A stretch of DNA of 64,000 nt from Methylobacterium sp. J-068 (lineage in GTDB: Bacteria > Pseudomonadota > Alphaproteobacteria > Rhizobiales > Beijerinckiaceae), in contig NZ_JAKSXY010000063.1 of NCBI RefSeq assembly GCF_022829445.1, forward strand, positions 62,001 through 126,000, read 5' to 3'. Position 1 is the first letter of the stretch, and each line of letters starts with the position of its first letter. Below the pieces are notes generated by a model. That model did not search any database and had not been told where the DNA came from. It worked only from the letters and a program-made list of their open reading frames with translations. The position numbers were made by a program, and so were the translations under genes. Below, piece by piece: positions 52,869 through 64,000 of this stretch.

Positions 52869-53243
52869 CTATCCCGGCGGCAGCACGTCGATCTGGATCG
52901 CGGAATAATAGGCCGCCAGATTGGCGATCTCGGCGTCGCTGAGGGGCTTGGCCACCACGTTCATGATCTCGTTGCTGCGCACCCCGTCCCGGTATTCGGT
53001 CAGCGCCTTGACGAGGTAGGGTTCGACCTGACCCGCGAGATTCGGTGCCTCCGGGAGTTTCGAGAGCCCGTCGAGGCCGTGGCAGGTCTGGCAGGCGGTG
53101 GCCGCCTTGCGCCCCGCCTTCGCGTCGCCCGCCGTCCCGACGCCCGGGACGAGGACGAGCGCGAGGGCGCAGAGCAGGGCCGCCCGGCCGGTGCTGAGGC
53201 CGGGAAACGGGATTCGGTCGGAGCCGATGTCCAGGCTCGCCAT
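52869..53243 (-). CDS. Periplasmic c-type cytochrome
   Basis: This 124-residue monohaem cytochrome c has an N-terminal hydrophobic segment ([16 protein letters not shown]) and CQTCH at 51-55, with conserved [25 protein letters not shown] typical of small class-I cytochromes. It overlaps the sugar dehydrogenase stop by one base, so the two are co-expressed; it is the likely electron acceptor of that PQQ enzyme (inference). Confidence 0.9.
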   Translation of the reverse strand: MASLDIGSDRIPFPGLSTGRAALLCALALVLVPGVGTAGDAKAGRKAATACQTCHGLDGLSKLPEAPNLAGQVEPYLVKALTEYRDGVRSNEIMNVVAKPLSDAEIANLAAYYSAIQIDVLPPG

Positions 53244-54532
53244 CACTTGCCCTCGTACGAGATCCGGTAGATCGCGCCCGCCGTGTCGTCGGAGACGAGA
53301 AGCGAGCCGTCGAGGAGCACCGCGACGTCGACGGGGCGGCCGAGATACTCGCCGTCCGCCGTCAGCCAGCCCTCCGCGAAGGGCTTCGGGGTGCCGAGCT
53401 TGCCGTCCTTGTCGAGGGGCGCGAACATGATGCGGGCGCCGATCGGCTGGGTGCGATTCCAGGAGCCGTGCTCGGCGGTGAAGATGCCGCCCTTGTAGGA
53501 TTCGGGGAACATCCGCCCGTTGTAGAAGGTCATGCCGAGGTCGGCGGCATGCGGCGGCAGTTCGGCCTGCGGAAACACCACATCCTTCGGCGGCGTCTCG
53601 TCCTTGTACTCGACCGTGCGGACATGGCCGCCGCCGAACCAGGGAAAGCCGAAATTCTCGCCCGCCTTGGCGATCCGGTTCAATTCGCCGGGGGGCGTGT
53701 CGTCGCCCATGCCGTCCACCTGGTTGTCGGTGAACCACAAGGCCTTGTCGGCGGGGTTGAAGTCCATGCCCACGGAATTGCGGATGCCGGTGGCGTAGAC
53801 CTCGCGGTTCTTGCCGTCCGCATCCATGCGGATGATGCCGCCGATGCCGGTCTGGGCGTAGAGTTCGCGCTTGGCGGCCGGGGGCACGTTGTAGGGCTGG
53901 CCGAGCGAGATGTAGGTCTTGCCGTCCGGCCCGATCCGGCACATCCGGGCGGTGTGGTTGTAGCTCTCCTCCGCCGCCGGGATCAGCGCGCCCTGCTTGA
54001 CCAGGATGCCGGCCGCGACGTCCGGGCTCTCGTAGAAGAACTCGGCGGCCGGGAAGGACAGCACCCGGTTCTGCTCGACGATGGTCAGAACGCCGTCCCT
54101 GGAGAAGCAGACGCCGTTCGGGATCTTGAAGTCGATGCCGGGCGCGAAGGCCCGGACCTCGTCGGCGACCCGGTCCTTGTCGCGGTCGGTGACGGTGTAG
54201 ACCTTGGTCTTGCGCGTGCCCACGAACAGGACGCCGGCATTCGGGCCGACCGCGATCGAGCGCGCATCCGGCACCACGGCGTAGAGGTCGATCCTGAAGC
54301 CCTCGGGCAGCTTGATCTTGGCGAGCGTCTTCTTGAGCGCGTCGGCGCGCCGCCCGGTCTGGGGGATCTCCGGCGCCTCGGCGGTGCCGGTGCTCTGCAT
54401 GCCCGTGAGCTTCTCGAGGGCATCGGCCTTCGCCTTCGTCTCGGCGGGCGCGGCCCCCTGGGCGAGGGCGGCGGCGGAGAGCGCCAGCGCGGCGCAGCCG
54501 GCCAGCAGCGTCGCGGTGAGGACCGATCGCAT
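53243..54532 (-). CDS. PQQ-dependent sugar dehydrogenase, sorbosone dehydrogenase (GSDH) family
   Basis: This 429-residue periplasmic enzyme (signal [10 protein letters not shown]) has a six-bladed propeller similar to soluble aldose/sorbosone dehydrogenases: [89 protein letters not shown] and [16 protein letters not shown]. Such enzymes use PQQ to oxidise sugars or aldoses in the periplasm and pass electrons to cytochrome c, encoded next. The substrate is unknown. Confidence 0.88.
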   Translation of the reverse strand: MRSVLTATLLAGCAALALSAAALAQGAAPAETKAKADALEKLTGMQSTGTAEAPEIPQTGRRADALKKTLAKIKLPEGFRIDLYAVVPDARSIAVGPNAGVLFVGTRKTKVYTVTDRDKDRVADEVRAFAPGIDFKIPNGVCFSRDGVLTIVEQNRVLSFPAAEFFYESPDVAAGILVKQGALIPAAEESYNHTARMCRIGPDGKTYISLGQPYNVPPAAKRELYAQTGIGGIIRMDADGKNREVYATGIRNSVGMDFNPADKALWFTDNQVDGMGDDTPPGELNRIAKAGENFGFPWFGGGHVRTVEYKDETPPKDVVFPQAELPPHAADLGMTFYNGRMFPESYKGGIFTAEHGSWNRTQPIGARIMFAPLDKDGKLGTPKPFAEGWLTADGEYLGRPVDVAVLLDGSLLVSDDTAGAIYRISYEGK

Positions 54533-54637
54533 GGATGTCTCCCGGAAAATCCGCCCGCATGGTCGGGGCGGTTGCAGCCCCGACGATATGAGCCTGCCGC
54601 AGGTCGCGGCAAGGGCCTCCGGAATGGGCGGGACGTC

Positions 54638-55054
54638 TCAGGGCGTATAGGGCAGCAGCTTGATGAACAGGCCCCACAGCACGAACAGGATGCCGACGAT
54701 CGCCACGCCCCAGACGATGGAGCGGATCTTGGGCACGCCGAAGCCGTAGACCGGCAGGTAGACCAGGCGGGCGAAGAAGTAGAGATAGGCCCCCAGCACC
54801 ACGGCGGTGTTGTGCCGGCCCGTCGCCACGCAGGCCAGAACCAGGGCGGCGAAGATCGGGAAGGTCTCGAAGAAGTTCTTCGACGCCTTCTCCAGCCGGG
54901 CAGCGGCGCCGGTCACCTCCGGCGTCTTCCCCTCGCGGTTGCCCGAGGCCCAACCGAAGCCGCCGCGCTGCCGCAGGCCGCTGGCGGACGCGGCGACGAT
55001 GTGGACGAGCCCGAGCAGGCAGGACCAGGCGAGGAGGCGGATTTCGACCGGCAT
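54638..55054 (-). CDS. MAPEG-family membrane protein
   Basis: This 138-residue, four-helix membrane protein has the MAPEG features: [27 protein letters not shown] (membrane helix with the conserved N/E segment) and [23 protein letters not shown]. Eukaryotic members conjugate glutathione or make eicosanoids; the bacterial role is unclear. It lies 106 bp upstream of the dehydrogenase on the same strand. Confidence 0.85.
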   Translation of the reverse strand: MPVEIRLLAWSCLLGLVHIVAASASGLRQRGGFGWASGNREGKTPEVTGAAARLEKASKNFFETFPIFAALVLACVATGRHNTAVVLGAYLYFFARLVYLPVYGFGVPKIRSIVWGVAIVGILFVLWGLFIKLLPYTP

Positions 55055-55309
55055 CGATGCGGTATCCCAGGTGTGGCGAAGAGGCGTGGCGGGAACGGTG
55101 TCCCTAGCTCAGCCGTGCGCAAAAGCGAAACCGCCCGTGACTTGCGCCGGAACGCTCCTTATGAGGGCTCCAGCGCGGTGGAAGCCCTTGATCCCAGGAC
55201 CGTCCCGGACTCCCGGACCGAAGGCCCTCATCGCGCGGCGTGCGCGCGCATCGAGACGATCCCGATGCGTTCGCGCTCCGGCGGCACCCTACGACAGAGT
55301 TGTGATGCG

Positions 55310-57973
55310 ATGAGCGGCGTCAACGAGATCCGGTCGACCTTCCTCGACTACTTCGCGGCAGCGGGCCACGAAGTGGTGCCGTCCTCCTCGCTGGTGCCGC
55401 GCAACGACCCCACGCTGATGTTCACCAATGCCGGCATGGTGCAGTTCAAGAACGTCTTCACCGGCGTCGAGAAGCGGCCCTACGACCGGGCCACCACTGC
55501 GCAGAAATGCGTCCGGGCGGGGGGCAAGCACAACGACCTCGACAATGTCGGCTACACGGCGCGCCACCACACCTTCTTCGAGATGCTCGGCAATTTCTCC
55601 TTCGGCGATTATTTCAAGCCGCGGGCGATCGAGCTGGCCTGGAACCTGATCACCAAGGAATTCGGCCTGTCGAAGGACCGGCTGCTGGTGACGGTCTATG
55701 CCGACGACGACGAGGCCGCCGGCCTCTGGCGCAAGATCGCGGGCTTCTCCGACGACCGCATCATCCGCATCGGCACCTCCGACAATTTCTGGCAGATGGG
55801 CGATACCGGCCCGTGCGGCCCGTGCTCGGAGATCTTCATCGACCAGGGCCCGGCGCTGCGGGGCGGGCCGCCCGGCTCGCCCGACGAGGACGGCGACCGC
55901 TTCCTCGAATTCTGGAACCTCGTGTTCATGCAGTACGAGCAGATCGAGCCGGGCAACCGCCTCGCCCTGCCGCGCCCCTCCATCGACACCGGCCTCGGCC
56001 TGGAGCGCATGGCGGCGATCCTCCAGGGCGTGAACAGCAACTACGAGACCGACCTGTTCCGCGCGCTGATCGACGCCGTGAGCCACGCGGTCGGCCGCCC
56101 GCCCGAGCCGGGCAACGTCGCCTCCTACCGCGTGATCGCCGACCACCTGCGCGCCGCCTCCTTCCTGGTGGCCGATGGCGTGCTGCCGGGCAACGAGGGG
56201 CGCGGCTACGTCCTGCGCCGGATCATGCGCCGCGCCATGCGCCACGCCGAACTGCTCGGCTCGCGCGAGCCGATGATGTACCGCCTCGTGCCGACGCTGC
56301 TGCGTGAGATGGGCCAGGCCTATCCGGAACTGACCCGCGCCGAAGGGCTCATCGCCGAGACCCTGCGGCTGGAGGAGACCCGCTTCCGCCGCACCCTTGA
56401 GCGCGGTCTGGCGATTCTCGACGCGGAGAGCCGCGACCTCAGCCACGGCCAGAACCTCTCGGGCGAGACCGCCTTCACCCTCTACGACACCTACGGCTTC
56501 CCCCTCGACCTGACGCAGGACGCCCTCAAGGCGCGCGGCATCGGCGTCGACACGGATGCGTTCGGGCAGGCGATGGAGCGCCAGCGCAAGGCGGCCCGCG
56601 CCGCCTGGACGGGATCGGGCGAGGCCGCCACCGAGACGGTCTGGTACGGCCTCAAGGAGCGGGTCGGCGCCACGGAGTTCCTCGGCTACGAGACCGAGAC
56701 CGCCGAGGGCATCGTCACCGCGCTCCTGCGCGAAGGCGCCGAGACGGACGGCCTCGAGGCCGGCGAGACCGGCCTCGTCCTCCTCAACCAGACGCCGTTC
56801 TACGCCGAATCCGGCGGTCAGGTCGGCGACACCGGCACCCTGTCGGCCGCGGGCCTGAAGGCGCGGGTGACCGCCACCGAGAAGAAGCTCGGCGACCTGT
56901 TCGTGCATCACGTCACCGTCGACGAGGGCACGCTGGCCCCGAACCAGGCCGTGGAACTGGCCGTCGACCACGCCCGCCGCTCGGCGATCCGGGCCAACCA
57001 CTCGGCGACCCACCTGCTGCACGAGGCCCTGCGCCAGGTGCTCGGCGACCACGTCGCGCAGAAGGGTTCGCTGGTCTCGGCCGAGCGCCTGCGCTTCGAT
57101 TTCAGCCATCCGAAGCCGATGGACGAGGCCGAGATCCGGGCGGTCGAGGACATCGCCAACGCCGTGCTGCTCCAGAACACCCCCGTGGTCACGAAACTGA
57201 TGGCGCAGGAGGAGGCGATCGAGTCCGGCGCCCGCGCGCTGTTCGGCGAGAAGTACGGCGACGAGGTCCGCGTCGTCTCCATGGGCGAGCCCGTGGCCGG
57301 GGCGCCGGGGCGCGCCAAGGCGTTCTCGGTGGAGCTCTGCGGCGGCACGCATGCGCGCCGCACCGGCGAGATCGGACAGGTCTCGGTGGTGGGCGAGAGC
57401 GCGGTCGGGGCCGGCGTGCGCCGGATCGAGGCGCTCACGGCCGGCGCGGCGCGCCGCCACCGCGCCGAGGAAAGCCGCACGCTCGCGCAGATCGCCGGCC
57501 TCCTGAAGGCCTCGCCCACGGACGTGCCGGACCGGCTCGCGTCCCTGATCGAGGATCGCCGCCGCCTGGAGCGCGACCTCACCGACGCGCGCAAGAAGAT
57601 CGCCATGGGCGGCGCCGGCTCGGGTGCCGATGACGGCATCGCGGAGATCGGCGGCGTCAAGGTGATGGCGCGGGTGGTCGAGGGCGTCGAGATGCGCGAC
57701 CTCAAGAGCCTCGCCGACGAGGGCAAGACCCGGCTCGGCTCCGGCATCGTCGCCATCGTGGGCGTCGCGCCGGACGGCAAGGCCGGCCTCGTGGTCGGCG
57801 TGACCCCGGACCTCACCGAGCGCTACGACGCCGTGGCCCTGGTCCGGGCTGGCGCCGGGCATCTCGGCGGCAAGGGCGGCGGCGGACGCCGCGACATGGC
57901 CCAGGCCGGCGGCCCGGAGGGCGCGGGCGCCCAGGCGGCCATCGACGCGATCCAGGCCGCGCTGTCGGCCTGA
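55310..57973 (+). CDS. alaS: Alanyl-tRNA synthetase
   Basis: This 887-residue class II synthetase charges tRNA-Ala, whose two gene copies lie at 59286 and 59630. It shows the catalytic N-terminal domain ([41 protein letters not shown]), the editing domain with [16 protein letters not shown], and the [13 protein letters not shown] zinc-binding segment, then the oligomerisation tail ending [12 protein letters not shown]. The start at 55310 ([11 protein letters not shown]) is the family start. Confidence 0.98.
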   Translation: MSGVNEIRSTFLDYFAAAGHEVVPSSSLVPRNDPTLMFTNAGMVQFKNVFTGVEKRPYDRATTAQKCVRAGGKHNDLDNVGYTARHHTFFEMLGNFSFGDYFKPRAIELAWNLITKEFGLSKDRLLVTVYADDDEAAGLWRKIAGFSDDRIIRIGTSDNFWQMGDTGPCGPCSEIFIDQGPALRGGPPGSPDEDGDRFLEFWNLVFMQYEQIEPGNRLALPRPSIDTGLGLERMAAILQGVNSNYETDLFRALIDAVSHAVGRPPEPGNVASYRVIADHLRAASFLVADGVLPGNEGRGYVLRRIMRRAMRHAELLGSREPMMYRLVPTLLREMGQAYPELTRAEGLIAETLRLEETRFRRTLERGLAILDAESRDLSHGQNLSGETAFTLYDTYGFPLDLTQDALKARGIGVDTDAFGQAMERQRKAARAAWTGSGEAATETVWYGLKERVGATEFLGYETETAEGIVTALLREGAETDGLEAGETGLVLLNQTPFYAESGGQVGDTGTLSAAGLKARVTATEKKLGDLFVHHVTVDEGTLAPNQAVELAVDHARRSAIRANHSATHLLHEALRQVLGDHVAQKGSLVSAERLRFDFSHPKPMDEAEIRAVEDIANAVLLQNTPVVTKLMAQEEAIESGARALFGEKYGDEVRVVSMGEPVAGAPGRAKAFSVELCGGTHARRTGEIGQVSVVGESAVGAGVRRIEALTAGAARRHRAEESRTLAQIAGLLKASPTDVPDRLASLIEDRRRLERDLTDARKKIAMGGAGSGADDGIAEIGGVKVMARVVEGVEMRDLKSLADEGKTRLGSGIVAIVGVAPDGKAGLVVGVTPDLTERYDAVALVRAGAGHLGGKGGGGRRDMAQAGGPEGAGAQAAIDAIQAALSA

Positions 57974-57981
57974 GCGGACCG

Positions 57982-57998
57982 GAGAGGGTCCCCCTCTC
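57982..57998. terminator. Hairpin between convergent alaS and DUF2147 genes
   Basis: gagaggg / ccctctc form a perfect 7-bp stem with a 3-nt loop, 9 bp after the alaS stop. It shares the ctctc/gagag core with other repeats in the window; no T-run. Confidence 0.45.
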
Positions 57999-58007
57999 TG
58001 GAACCGA

Positions 58008-58457
58008 TCAGTTCACGCGCTTCCAGGTCTGGCGCTTGCAGAACACGCTCATCACGCAGCCCGAGACCTCGACGAGGTTCGGGCCCTTGATGCTCATGCT
58101 GCCCGAATAGGTCTTGCCGTCGTTCGGGTTGTAGAGCGAGCCCTCGAAGCCGTCCCCGCTGGCTTTCGGCGCGTTCATGATCTGGACGCCGACGAGGCTG
58201 CGCGACCGCAGGGCCGCGTCCGGGTTCTTGGCGTCGAGCCCCGGGCCGGAGGTGCTCGCCAGCGTGCCGCAATAGCCGCTGCCGCAGCGGGTGATGCGCA
58301 CCTTCGAATCGCCCGTCTCCGTCAGCCAGAGCCCCGTCGCGTCGGGGGCCTTCTGCGCCTGCGCCGCACCGCACCGCGGCAGCACGCCGCCGCCGAGGGC
58401 GAGCCCGACCAGTCCGGCGGCGCCGATGCGCCGCGCTGCCCGTCCGTTGAACGCCAT
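58008..58457 (-). CDS. DUF2147 secreted protein
   Basis: This 149-residue protein has a signal peptide (AAGLVGLALGGGVLPRCGAAQA) followed by the DUF2147 core: GLWLTETGDSKVRITRCGSGYCGTLAST, LVGVQIMNAPKASGDGFEGSLYNPNDGKTYSGSMSIKGPNLVEVSGCV and QTWKRV. It is a small beta-barrel-like periplasmic protein of unknown role. The start at 58457 has gaggaa upstream. Confidence 0.85.
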   Translation of the reverse strand: MAFNGRAARRIGAAGLVGLALGGGVLPRCGAAQAQKAPDATGLWLTETGDSKVRITRCGSGYCGTLASTSGPGLDAKNPDAALRSRSLVGVQIMNAPKASGDGFEGSLYNPNDGKTYSGSMSIKGPNLVEVSGCVMSVFCKRQTWKRVN

Positions 58458-58575
58458 GCCGTTTTCCTCGCCGTTCCTCATCCGGGGCACTGCCTGTCCC
58501 CGGCCCAAGCGGCATAGCCCGCACGCCCGCGCCTTGTCAGCCCGAGGCACCCCCAAAACACGGGCGCAGCCGGCC

Positions 58576-59130
58576 TCAGACGGGGGACAGGACCGCGCCC
58601 GTATAGACCTCGGCGACCTCGCAGAGCGGCAGCCCGTCCCGGCGCAGCAGCAGCGCCTCGATGGCGAAGAGCGGCGCGTGCGGACCCGCGCCGGCCGGAT
58701 CCCCGGCGCCGGGGAGCAGGCGCAGGCCGAGGTTGCGCCGCGCGTGGGCGAGGGGGTGGACCACGCGGCCGAAGGGCACGTCGCTGGTGTCCAGGAGCCG
58801 GTTCATCGCCTCGGTGAGGCGATCCGGCACGTACCAGTTCTCGGCCTCCGAGAGCACGCGTCCGCCGCAGGTGAGGCGGACCCGGCGATAGCGCGCGATC
58901 CCGTCGCGCGGCAGGTCCAGCCGCGCGCGCTGGACCTGGGAGAGGGGGCGCTCGGGACCCGGAACGGCCTGCGCGACGAGGCCCGCCGCCGGGATGCCCC
59001 AGCGCTCGCGGCACCAGCCTTCCAGGACCGCCGTAGCGCTCGGTCCGGCGATCAGGCGGGCGCGGAAGGCTTCGAGGAGCCCCGCCGCGTCGCCGGCCGC
59101 GATCGGATCACCGGAGGGGGACGTCGCCAT
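58576..59130 (-). CDS. Chorismate lyase-like (UbiC/UTRA fold) protein
   Basis: This 184-residue protein has YRRVRLTCGGRVLSEAENWYVPDRLTEAMNRLLDTSDVPFGRVV and LFAIEALLLRRDGLPLCEVAEVYTGAVLSP, which resemble the chorismate lyase/UTRA fold, including the ENWYVP...MN..L..t..PFG segment. True UbiC makes 4-hydroxybenzoate for ubiquinone; catalytic residues cannot be confirmed from sequence alone. The start was set at 59130 (MATSPSG), with weak ribosome sites for both candidates. Confidence 0.55.
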   Translation of the reverse strand: MATSPSGDPIAAGDAAGLLEAFRARLIAGPSATAVLEGWCRERWGIPAAGLVAQAVPGPERPLSQVQRARLDLPRDGIARYRRVRLTCGGRVLSEAENWYVPDRLTEAMNRLLDTSDVPFGRVVHPLAHARRNLGLRLLPGAGDPAGAGPHAPLFAIEALLLRRDGLPLCEVAEVYTGAVLSPV

Positions 59131-59285
59131 GACCACCGAACCACGTCCCATCCATCAGCGCCGCACGGCGCGCGCGGCCGGCGGCCCGCTCCCGCACGCG
59201 CGGAATTGCGCACCGCAATACGAAGCGGCGGCGGAAAGGTCCACGGCGATGTCGGGGATGGTGGGGAAGATTTTCGGAGACGACG

Positions 59286-59361
59286 TGGTGGAGCCTAACG
59301 GGATCGAACCGATGACCTCTTCCATGCCATGGAAGCGCTCTCCCAGCTGAGCTAAGGCCCC
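59286..59361 (-). tRNA. tRNA-Ala (anticodon GGC), copy 1
   Basis: A complete minus-strand cloverleaf starts GGGGCCTTAGCTC, with anticodon GGC in the loop tggcatg, T-arm GGTTCGATCC and encoded CCA (59288-59286). Identical in sequence to the copy at 59630-59705. Confidence 0.97.
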
Positions 59362-59442
59362 ACGTGTCACACCGCTGCGTCTGGAGCGCCGGCGGTGGTC
59401 GTTCGCGGCGGCAGGGCCCGAGGCCCGGCCGGCGATGGCGGT

Positions 59443-59471
59443 GATATACGGGTCCTTGGCCGCCGCCTCAA
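59443..59471 (-). promoter_or_regulatory. Promoter of tRNA-Ala copy 1
   Basis: On the minus strand, TTGAGG (59471-59466), a 17-bp spacer, then TATATC (59448-59443), about 80 bp before the tRNA. The same arrangement precedes copy 2. Confidence 0.7.
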
Positions 59472-59629
59472 CCCCTATTTTCCGGGTTGGAGGCCGCTTT
59501 CGCGCGAATCCGAAGCCCGGGTTCCAGGGGACGTCGTCCGGCCGAGTCCACGGGACCAACGCGAAAAGCCGCGCGACGCGGGCACGTCGAACGGCGGGGC
59601 GAAGGATGTCTCGGAGGGACGGACGAGAA

Positions 59630-59705
59630 TGGTGGAGCCTAACGGGATCGAACCGATGACCTCTTCCATGCCATGGAAGCGCTCTCCCAGCTGAGCTAAG
59701 GCCCC
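59630..59705 (-). tRNA. tRNA-Ala (anticodon GGC), copy 2
   Basis: The same 76-nt sequence as copy 1 with encoded CCA, 268 bp away. The flanking promoter blocks are also conserved, so this is a local duplication of tRNA plus promoter. Confidence 0.97.
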
Positions 59706-59786
59706 ACTCTCAGCGCGCCGGTGTCTGGAACATCCGGTGCGGTCTTCGTCGTCGGAGGGCTGAAGCGGCCCGCCGTCGATGGCGGT

Positions 59787-59815
59787 GATGTACTGGGGCT
59801 TTCCCGCCGCCTCAA
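59787..59815 (-). promoter_or_regulatory. Promoter of tRNA-Ala copy 2
   Basis: TTGAGG (59815-59810), a 17-bp spacer and TACATC (59792-59787), followed by the same ACCGCCATCG block as in copy 1. Confidence 0.7.
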
Positions 59816-59882
59816 CCCCCTTTGTGCCCCGCCGGCAAACTTTTTTGTCCGGCGGGTCTTTCGGGGCGAGACGCGACGCGGC

Positions 59883-60275
59883 TCAGCTCTCCTCGTCGTT
59901 CTCGATGTCGCTGTCGATCAGGTCGGCCACGTCGTCGTCACCGGAATCCTCCTCCTCGAGGAAGGTGTCGTCGGCATCGTCGTTGCTGTCGCCGTCCACG
60001 TCCTCGGTCGTGGTGTCGGCCTCGTCCTCGGCCGCCTCGACCTCGTCGAGGGACACGATCTCCGGACCGCCCTTCTCGGCGTCCGTATCCTCGTCGTCAT
60101 CGGCCGGCACGGCGGCGGCGCGGGCCGCGAGCGCCGGGGCGGCGCGGCCGGACGCCGCCGCGACCTGGTAGATGGTCCCGCATTTCGGGCAGGTCGGCGG
60201 ATCGTTGTCGAGGTCGTAGAACTTGGCGCCGCAGCTCATGCATTGACGCTTCAAGCCGAGTTCCGGTCTGGCCAC
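59883..60275 (-). CDS. TIGR02300 / FYDLN-type acidic zinc-ribbon protein
   Basis: This 130-residue protein has an N-terminal zinc ribbon (C12-x2-C15 and C29-x2-C32) enclosing KFYDLDNDPPTCP, the FYDLN signature, then an Ala-rich linker and a very acidic tail (about 60 residues of Asp/Glu). The family is common and conserved in alphaproteobacteria, function unknown. It is transcribed away from aroA. Confidence 0.9.
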   Translation of the reverse strand: MARPELGLKRQCMSCGAKFYDLDNDPPTCPKCGTIYQVAAASGRAAPALAARAAAVPADDDEDTDAEKGGPEIVSLDEVEAAEDEADTTTEDVDGDSNDDADDTFLEEEDSGDDDVADLIDSDIENDEES

Positions 60276-61941
<1,666 letters not shown>

Positions 61942-61946
61942 GCGCC

Positions 61947-62579
61947 ATGCCGATGGTGATCGCGATCGACGGCCCGGCCGCCTCGGGCAAGGGCACCCTC
62001 GCCAAGCGTCTGGCGGCCCATTACGGCCTGCCCCATCTCGACACGGGCCTGCTCTACCGGGCGGTCGCCCTGACGGTGATCGATGCGGGCCACAATCTCG
62101 ACGACCATCAGGCCGCCGCGCGCGCCGCCGCGAGCCTGATCGCCGACCGCCTCGCCGATCCGCGCCTGCGCGAGCGGGCGATGGGGGAGGCGGCGTCGCG
62201 CATCTCGGCGGTGCCGGCCGTGCGCGCGGCCCTGCTCGCCTGGCAGCAGCGCTTCGCCGGGGGCGCCAGCGGCGCGGTGCTCGACGGGCGCGACATCGGC
62301 ACGGTCGTCTGCCCCGACGCCCCCGTGAAGCTCTTCATCACCGCCGCCCCCGAGGAGCGCGCCCGCCGCCGCCACCTCGAATTGCTGCGACGCGGCGAAT
62401 CGGCGACGCTCGGCGCGATCCTCTCCGACATCGTCGCGCGCGACGCCCGGGACGCGCAGCGCTCCACCGCGCCCCTCAAGGCGGCCGCCGACGCGGTGAT
62501 CCTGGACACGACCGAACTCGATCCGGACGAGGCCTTCGCGGCCGCCCGCGCGGTGGTGGACCGCGCCCGGCCGCACTGA
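61947..62579 (+). CDS. cmk: Cytidylate kinase
   Basis: This 210-residue CMP/dCMP kinase has a P-loop GPAASGKGT and the family segments HLDTGLLYRAVA, VLDGRDIGTVVCPDAPVKLFITA and RRHLELLRRGE. The start at 61947 (MPMVIAIDG) has gagggg 9 nt upstream; a GTG at 61938 that overlaps the aroA stop is also possible. The aroA-cmk pair is a common bacterial arrangement. Confidence 0.95.
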   Translation: MPMVIAIDGPAASGKGTLAKRLAAHYGLPHLDTGLLYRAVALTVIDAGHNLDDHQAAARAAASLIADRLADPRLRERAMGEAASRISAVPAVRAALLAWQQRFAGGASGAVLDGRDIGTVVCPDAPVKLFITAAPEERARRRHLELLRRGESATLGAILSDIVARDARDAQRSTAPLKAAADAVILDTTELDPDEAFAAARAVVDRARPH

Positions 62580-62613
62580 GCCGGCCGCCGTGAGCCGCGA
62601 GCGCCCGGCAAAA

Positions 62614-62641
62614 AGCCCCGCCGGACCTCTCCGGCGGGGCT
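62614..62641. terminator. Bidirectional terminator between cmk and gltA
   Basis: A perfect 12-bp GC stem (agccccgccgga / tccggcggggct) with a 4-nt loop is flanked by an A-rich left and a cttcttt right edge, serving cmk from the left and gltA from the right. Confidence 0.85.
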
Positions 62642-62656
62642 CTTCTTTCGATGGGA

Positions 62657-63946
62657 TCAGCCGCGCTGATCGAGGTTGACGTATTCGCGCTGCGCCGGGC
62701 CGATATAGAGCTGGCGCGGACGGCCGATCTTCTGCGACGGGTCCTCGATCATCTCGGCCCACTGGGCGATCCAGCCGGTGGTGCGCGCCAGCGCGAACAG
62801 CACCGTGAACATCGAGGTCGGGAAGCCCATCGCCTTGAGGGTGATGCCCGAGTAGAAATCGATGTTCGGATAGAGCTTCTTCTCGATGAAGTACTCGTCC
62901 TTGAGGGCGATCTGCTCCAGCTGCACCGCGACTTCCAGCAGCGGATCGTCCTTGATGCCGAGCTGGCCCAGGACCTCGTGGGTGGTCTTCTGCATGATCC
63001 GGGCGCGCGGATCGTAGTTCTTGTACACGCGGTGGCCGAAGCCCATCAGGCGGAAGGGGTCGTTCTTGTCCTTGGCCTTGGCGACGTACTTGGCGACGTT
63101 CTCGGGGTGGCCGATCTCTTCCAGCATCTTGAGGGCCGCCTCGTTGGCGCCGCCATGCGCGGGCCCCCAGAGGCAGGCGATGCCGGCCGCGATGCAGGCG
63201 AAGGGATTGGCGCCCGAGGAGCCCGCCAGACGCACCGTCGAGGTGGACGCGTTCTGCTCGTGGTCGGCATGCAGGATGAAGATCCGGTCCAGCGCACGGG
63301 CGAAGATCGGGTTGACCTTGAACTCCTCGCACGGCACCGCGAAGCACATCCGCAGGAAGTTCGAGGTGTAGTCGAGGTCGTTCTTCGGATACACGAAGGG
63401 CTGACCGATGGAGTACTTGTAGGCCATCGCCGCCAGCGTCGGCATCTTGGCGATCATCCGCATGGAGGCGACCATGCGCTGCTGGTCGTCCGAGATATCG
63501 GTCGAGTCGTGATAGAAGGCCGAGAGCGCGCCGACGCAGGCGACCATGATCGCCATCGGGTGCGCGTCGCGGCGGAAGCCCTGGAAGAAGCGGTTCATCT
63601 GGTCATGCACCATGGTGTGGCGCGTGATCCGGTAGTCGAAATCGGCCTTCTGGGCCGGAGTCGGCAATTCGCCGAACAGCATCAGGTAGCAGGTCTCGAG
63701 GAAGTCGCCCTCCTCGGCGATCTGCTCGATCGGGTAGCCGCGATAGAGCAGGACGCCCGCATCGCCGTCGATATAGGTGATCTTCGACTCGCAGGAGGCG
63801 GTCGAGGTGAAGCCGGGATCGAAGGTGAACTTCCCCGTCTTGGCGTAGAGCTTGCCGATGTCGATGACGTCCGGACCGATCGTGCCGGTCTTGATCGGGA
63901 GCTCGACGTGGTCATCGCCCACGGTGATCGTGCTGGAGGCGCTCAT
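62657..63946 (-). CDS. gltA: Citrate synthase
   Basis: This 429-residue type II citrate synthase makes citrate from acetyl-CoA and oxaloacetate. It shows the [21 protein letters not shown] block, the catalytic histidine regions [19 protein letters not shown] and [18 protein letters not shown], and the C-terminal [21 protein letters not shown] sequence. The start at 63946 ([12 protein letters not shown]) leaves 54 bp to the window edge. Confidence 0.98.
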   Translation of the reverse strand: MSASSTITVGDDHVELPIKTGTIGPDVIDIGKLYAKTGKFTFDPGFTSTASCESKITYIDGDAGVLLYRGYPIEQIAEEGDFLETCYLMLFGELPTPAQKADFDYRITRHTMVHDQMNRFFQGFRRDAHPMAIMVACVGALSAFYHDSTDISDDQQRMVASMRMIAKMPTLAAMAYKYSIGQPFVYPKNDLDYTSNFLRMCFAVPCEEFKVNPIFARALDRIFILHADHEQNASTSTVRLAGSSGANPFACIAAGIACLWGPAHGGANEAALKMLEEIGHPENVAKYVAKAKDKNDPFRLMGFGHRVYKNYDPRARIMQKTTHEVLGQLGIKDDPLLEVAVQLEQIALKDEYFIEKKLYPNIDFYSGITLKAMGFPTSMFTVLFALARTTGWIAQWAEMIEDPSQKIGRPRQLYIGPAQREYVNLDQRG

Positions 63947-64000
63947 GGAGACCTGGACCCTTTCGTGGCAGCGGGGCGGCTCCGGCCCGCGTGGCGATGC

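Overview
The window is high-G+C DNA from a phototrophic, flagellated alphaproteobacterium, most likely Methylobacterium or Methylorubrum. The evidence is a pufBALMC photosynthesis operon with a tetraheme PufC, a flagellar cluster with the alphaproteobacterial proteins FliX, MotE and DUF6468, the CckA/CtrA regulatory signature, a single-Cys DksA, and a GSDH-type sugar dehydrogenase paired with a cytochrome c. The genus is inferred from these features; no alignment was run.

Layout. 1-4.0 kb: the end of an unidentified gene, a long inverted repeat, then pufB-A-L-M-C (LH1 antenna, reaction centre and its cytochrome), with an unusual repeat-filled gap between pufL and pufM. 4.2-7.4 kb: an orphan KpsM-like export permease, an MFS transporter and a divergent periplasmic binding protein. 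7.4-10.3 kb: an AT-rich island with one large glycosyltransferase, ending at tRNA-Gln. 10.4-14.0 kb: an SDR oxidoreductase, prfC and a DUF2189 membrane protein. 14.0-15.6 kb: a GH19 lytic enzyme overlapping a secreted Cys-containing partner, which looks like an effector/immunity pair. 15.9-16.9 kb: a BLUF blue-light protein and a single-domain response regulator. 17.1-49.5 kb: the main flagellar cluster (flgE-K-L, flgN-like-J-I, fliX, flgH-A-G-F, fliL-M-DUF6468-motE, fliP-O, flgB-C-fliE-Q-R-flhB), with dksA, a DUF892 protein, a large TPR protein, a deaminase and cckA among them. 49.5-64 kb: an unknown gene, recA with an SOS-type promoter, an IS630-family insertion, a PQQ sugar dehydrogenase with cytochrome c, MAPEG, alaS, small secreted proteins, two identical tRNA-Ala genes, a FYDLN-type protein, aroA, cmk and gltA.

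The strongest new observation is regulatory. Four flagellar intergenic regions carry an exact CGGCA-N5-TGCCG palindrome, two of them with a second degenerate copy close by. Three of the regions also contain a good sigma-54 promoter (GG-N10-GC) 44-99 bp away in front of flgE, flgI or flgF. All four, and two further regions, carry CtrA-type boxes (TTAA-N7-TTAA or close variants) in front of fliX, fliL, fliO, flgB, the TPR gene and flgE/BLUF. This closely parallels the Caulobacter CckA-CtrA to FliX/FlbD-sigma54 flagellar cascade, and cckA and fliX both lie in the window. Other points of interest are the GH19/partner pair, the BLUF-receiver pair beside the hook genes, a probable -1 frameshift in the IS630 transposase, and short tandem duplications near the 5' ends of several genes.

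flhA, fliF, fliG, fliN, flagellin, motA/B, flbD and ctrA are not in the window. No CRISPR array, rRNA or prophage was seen.
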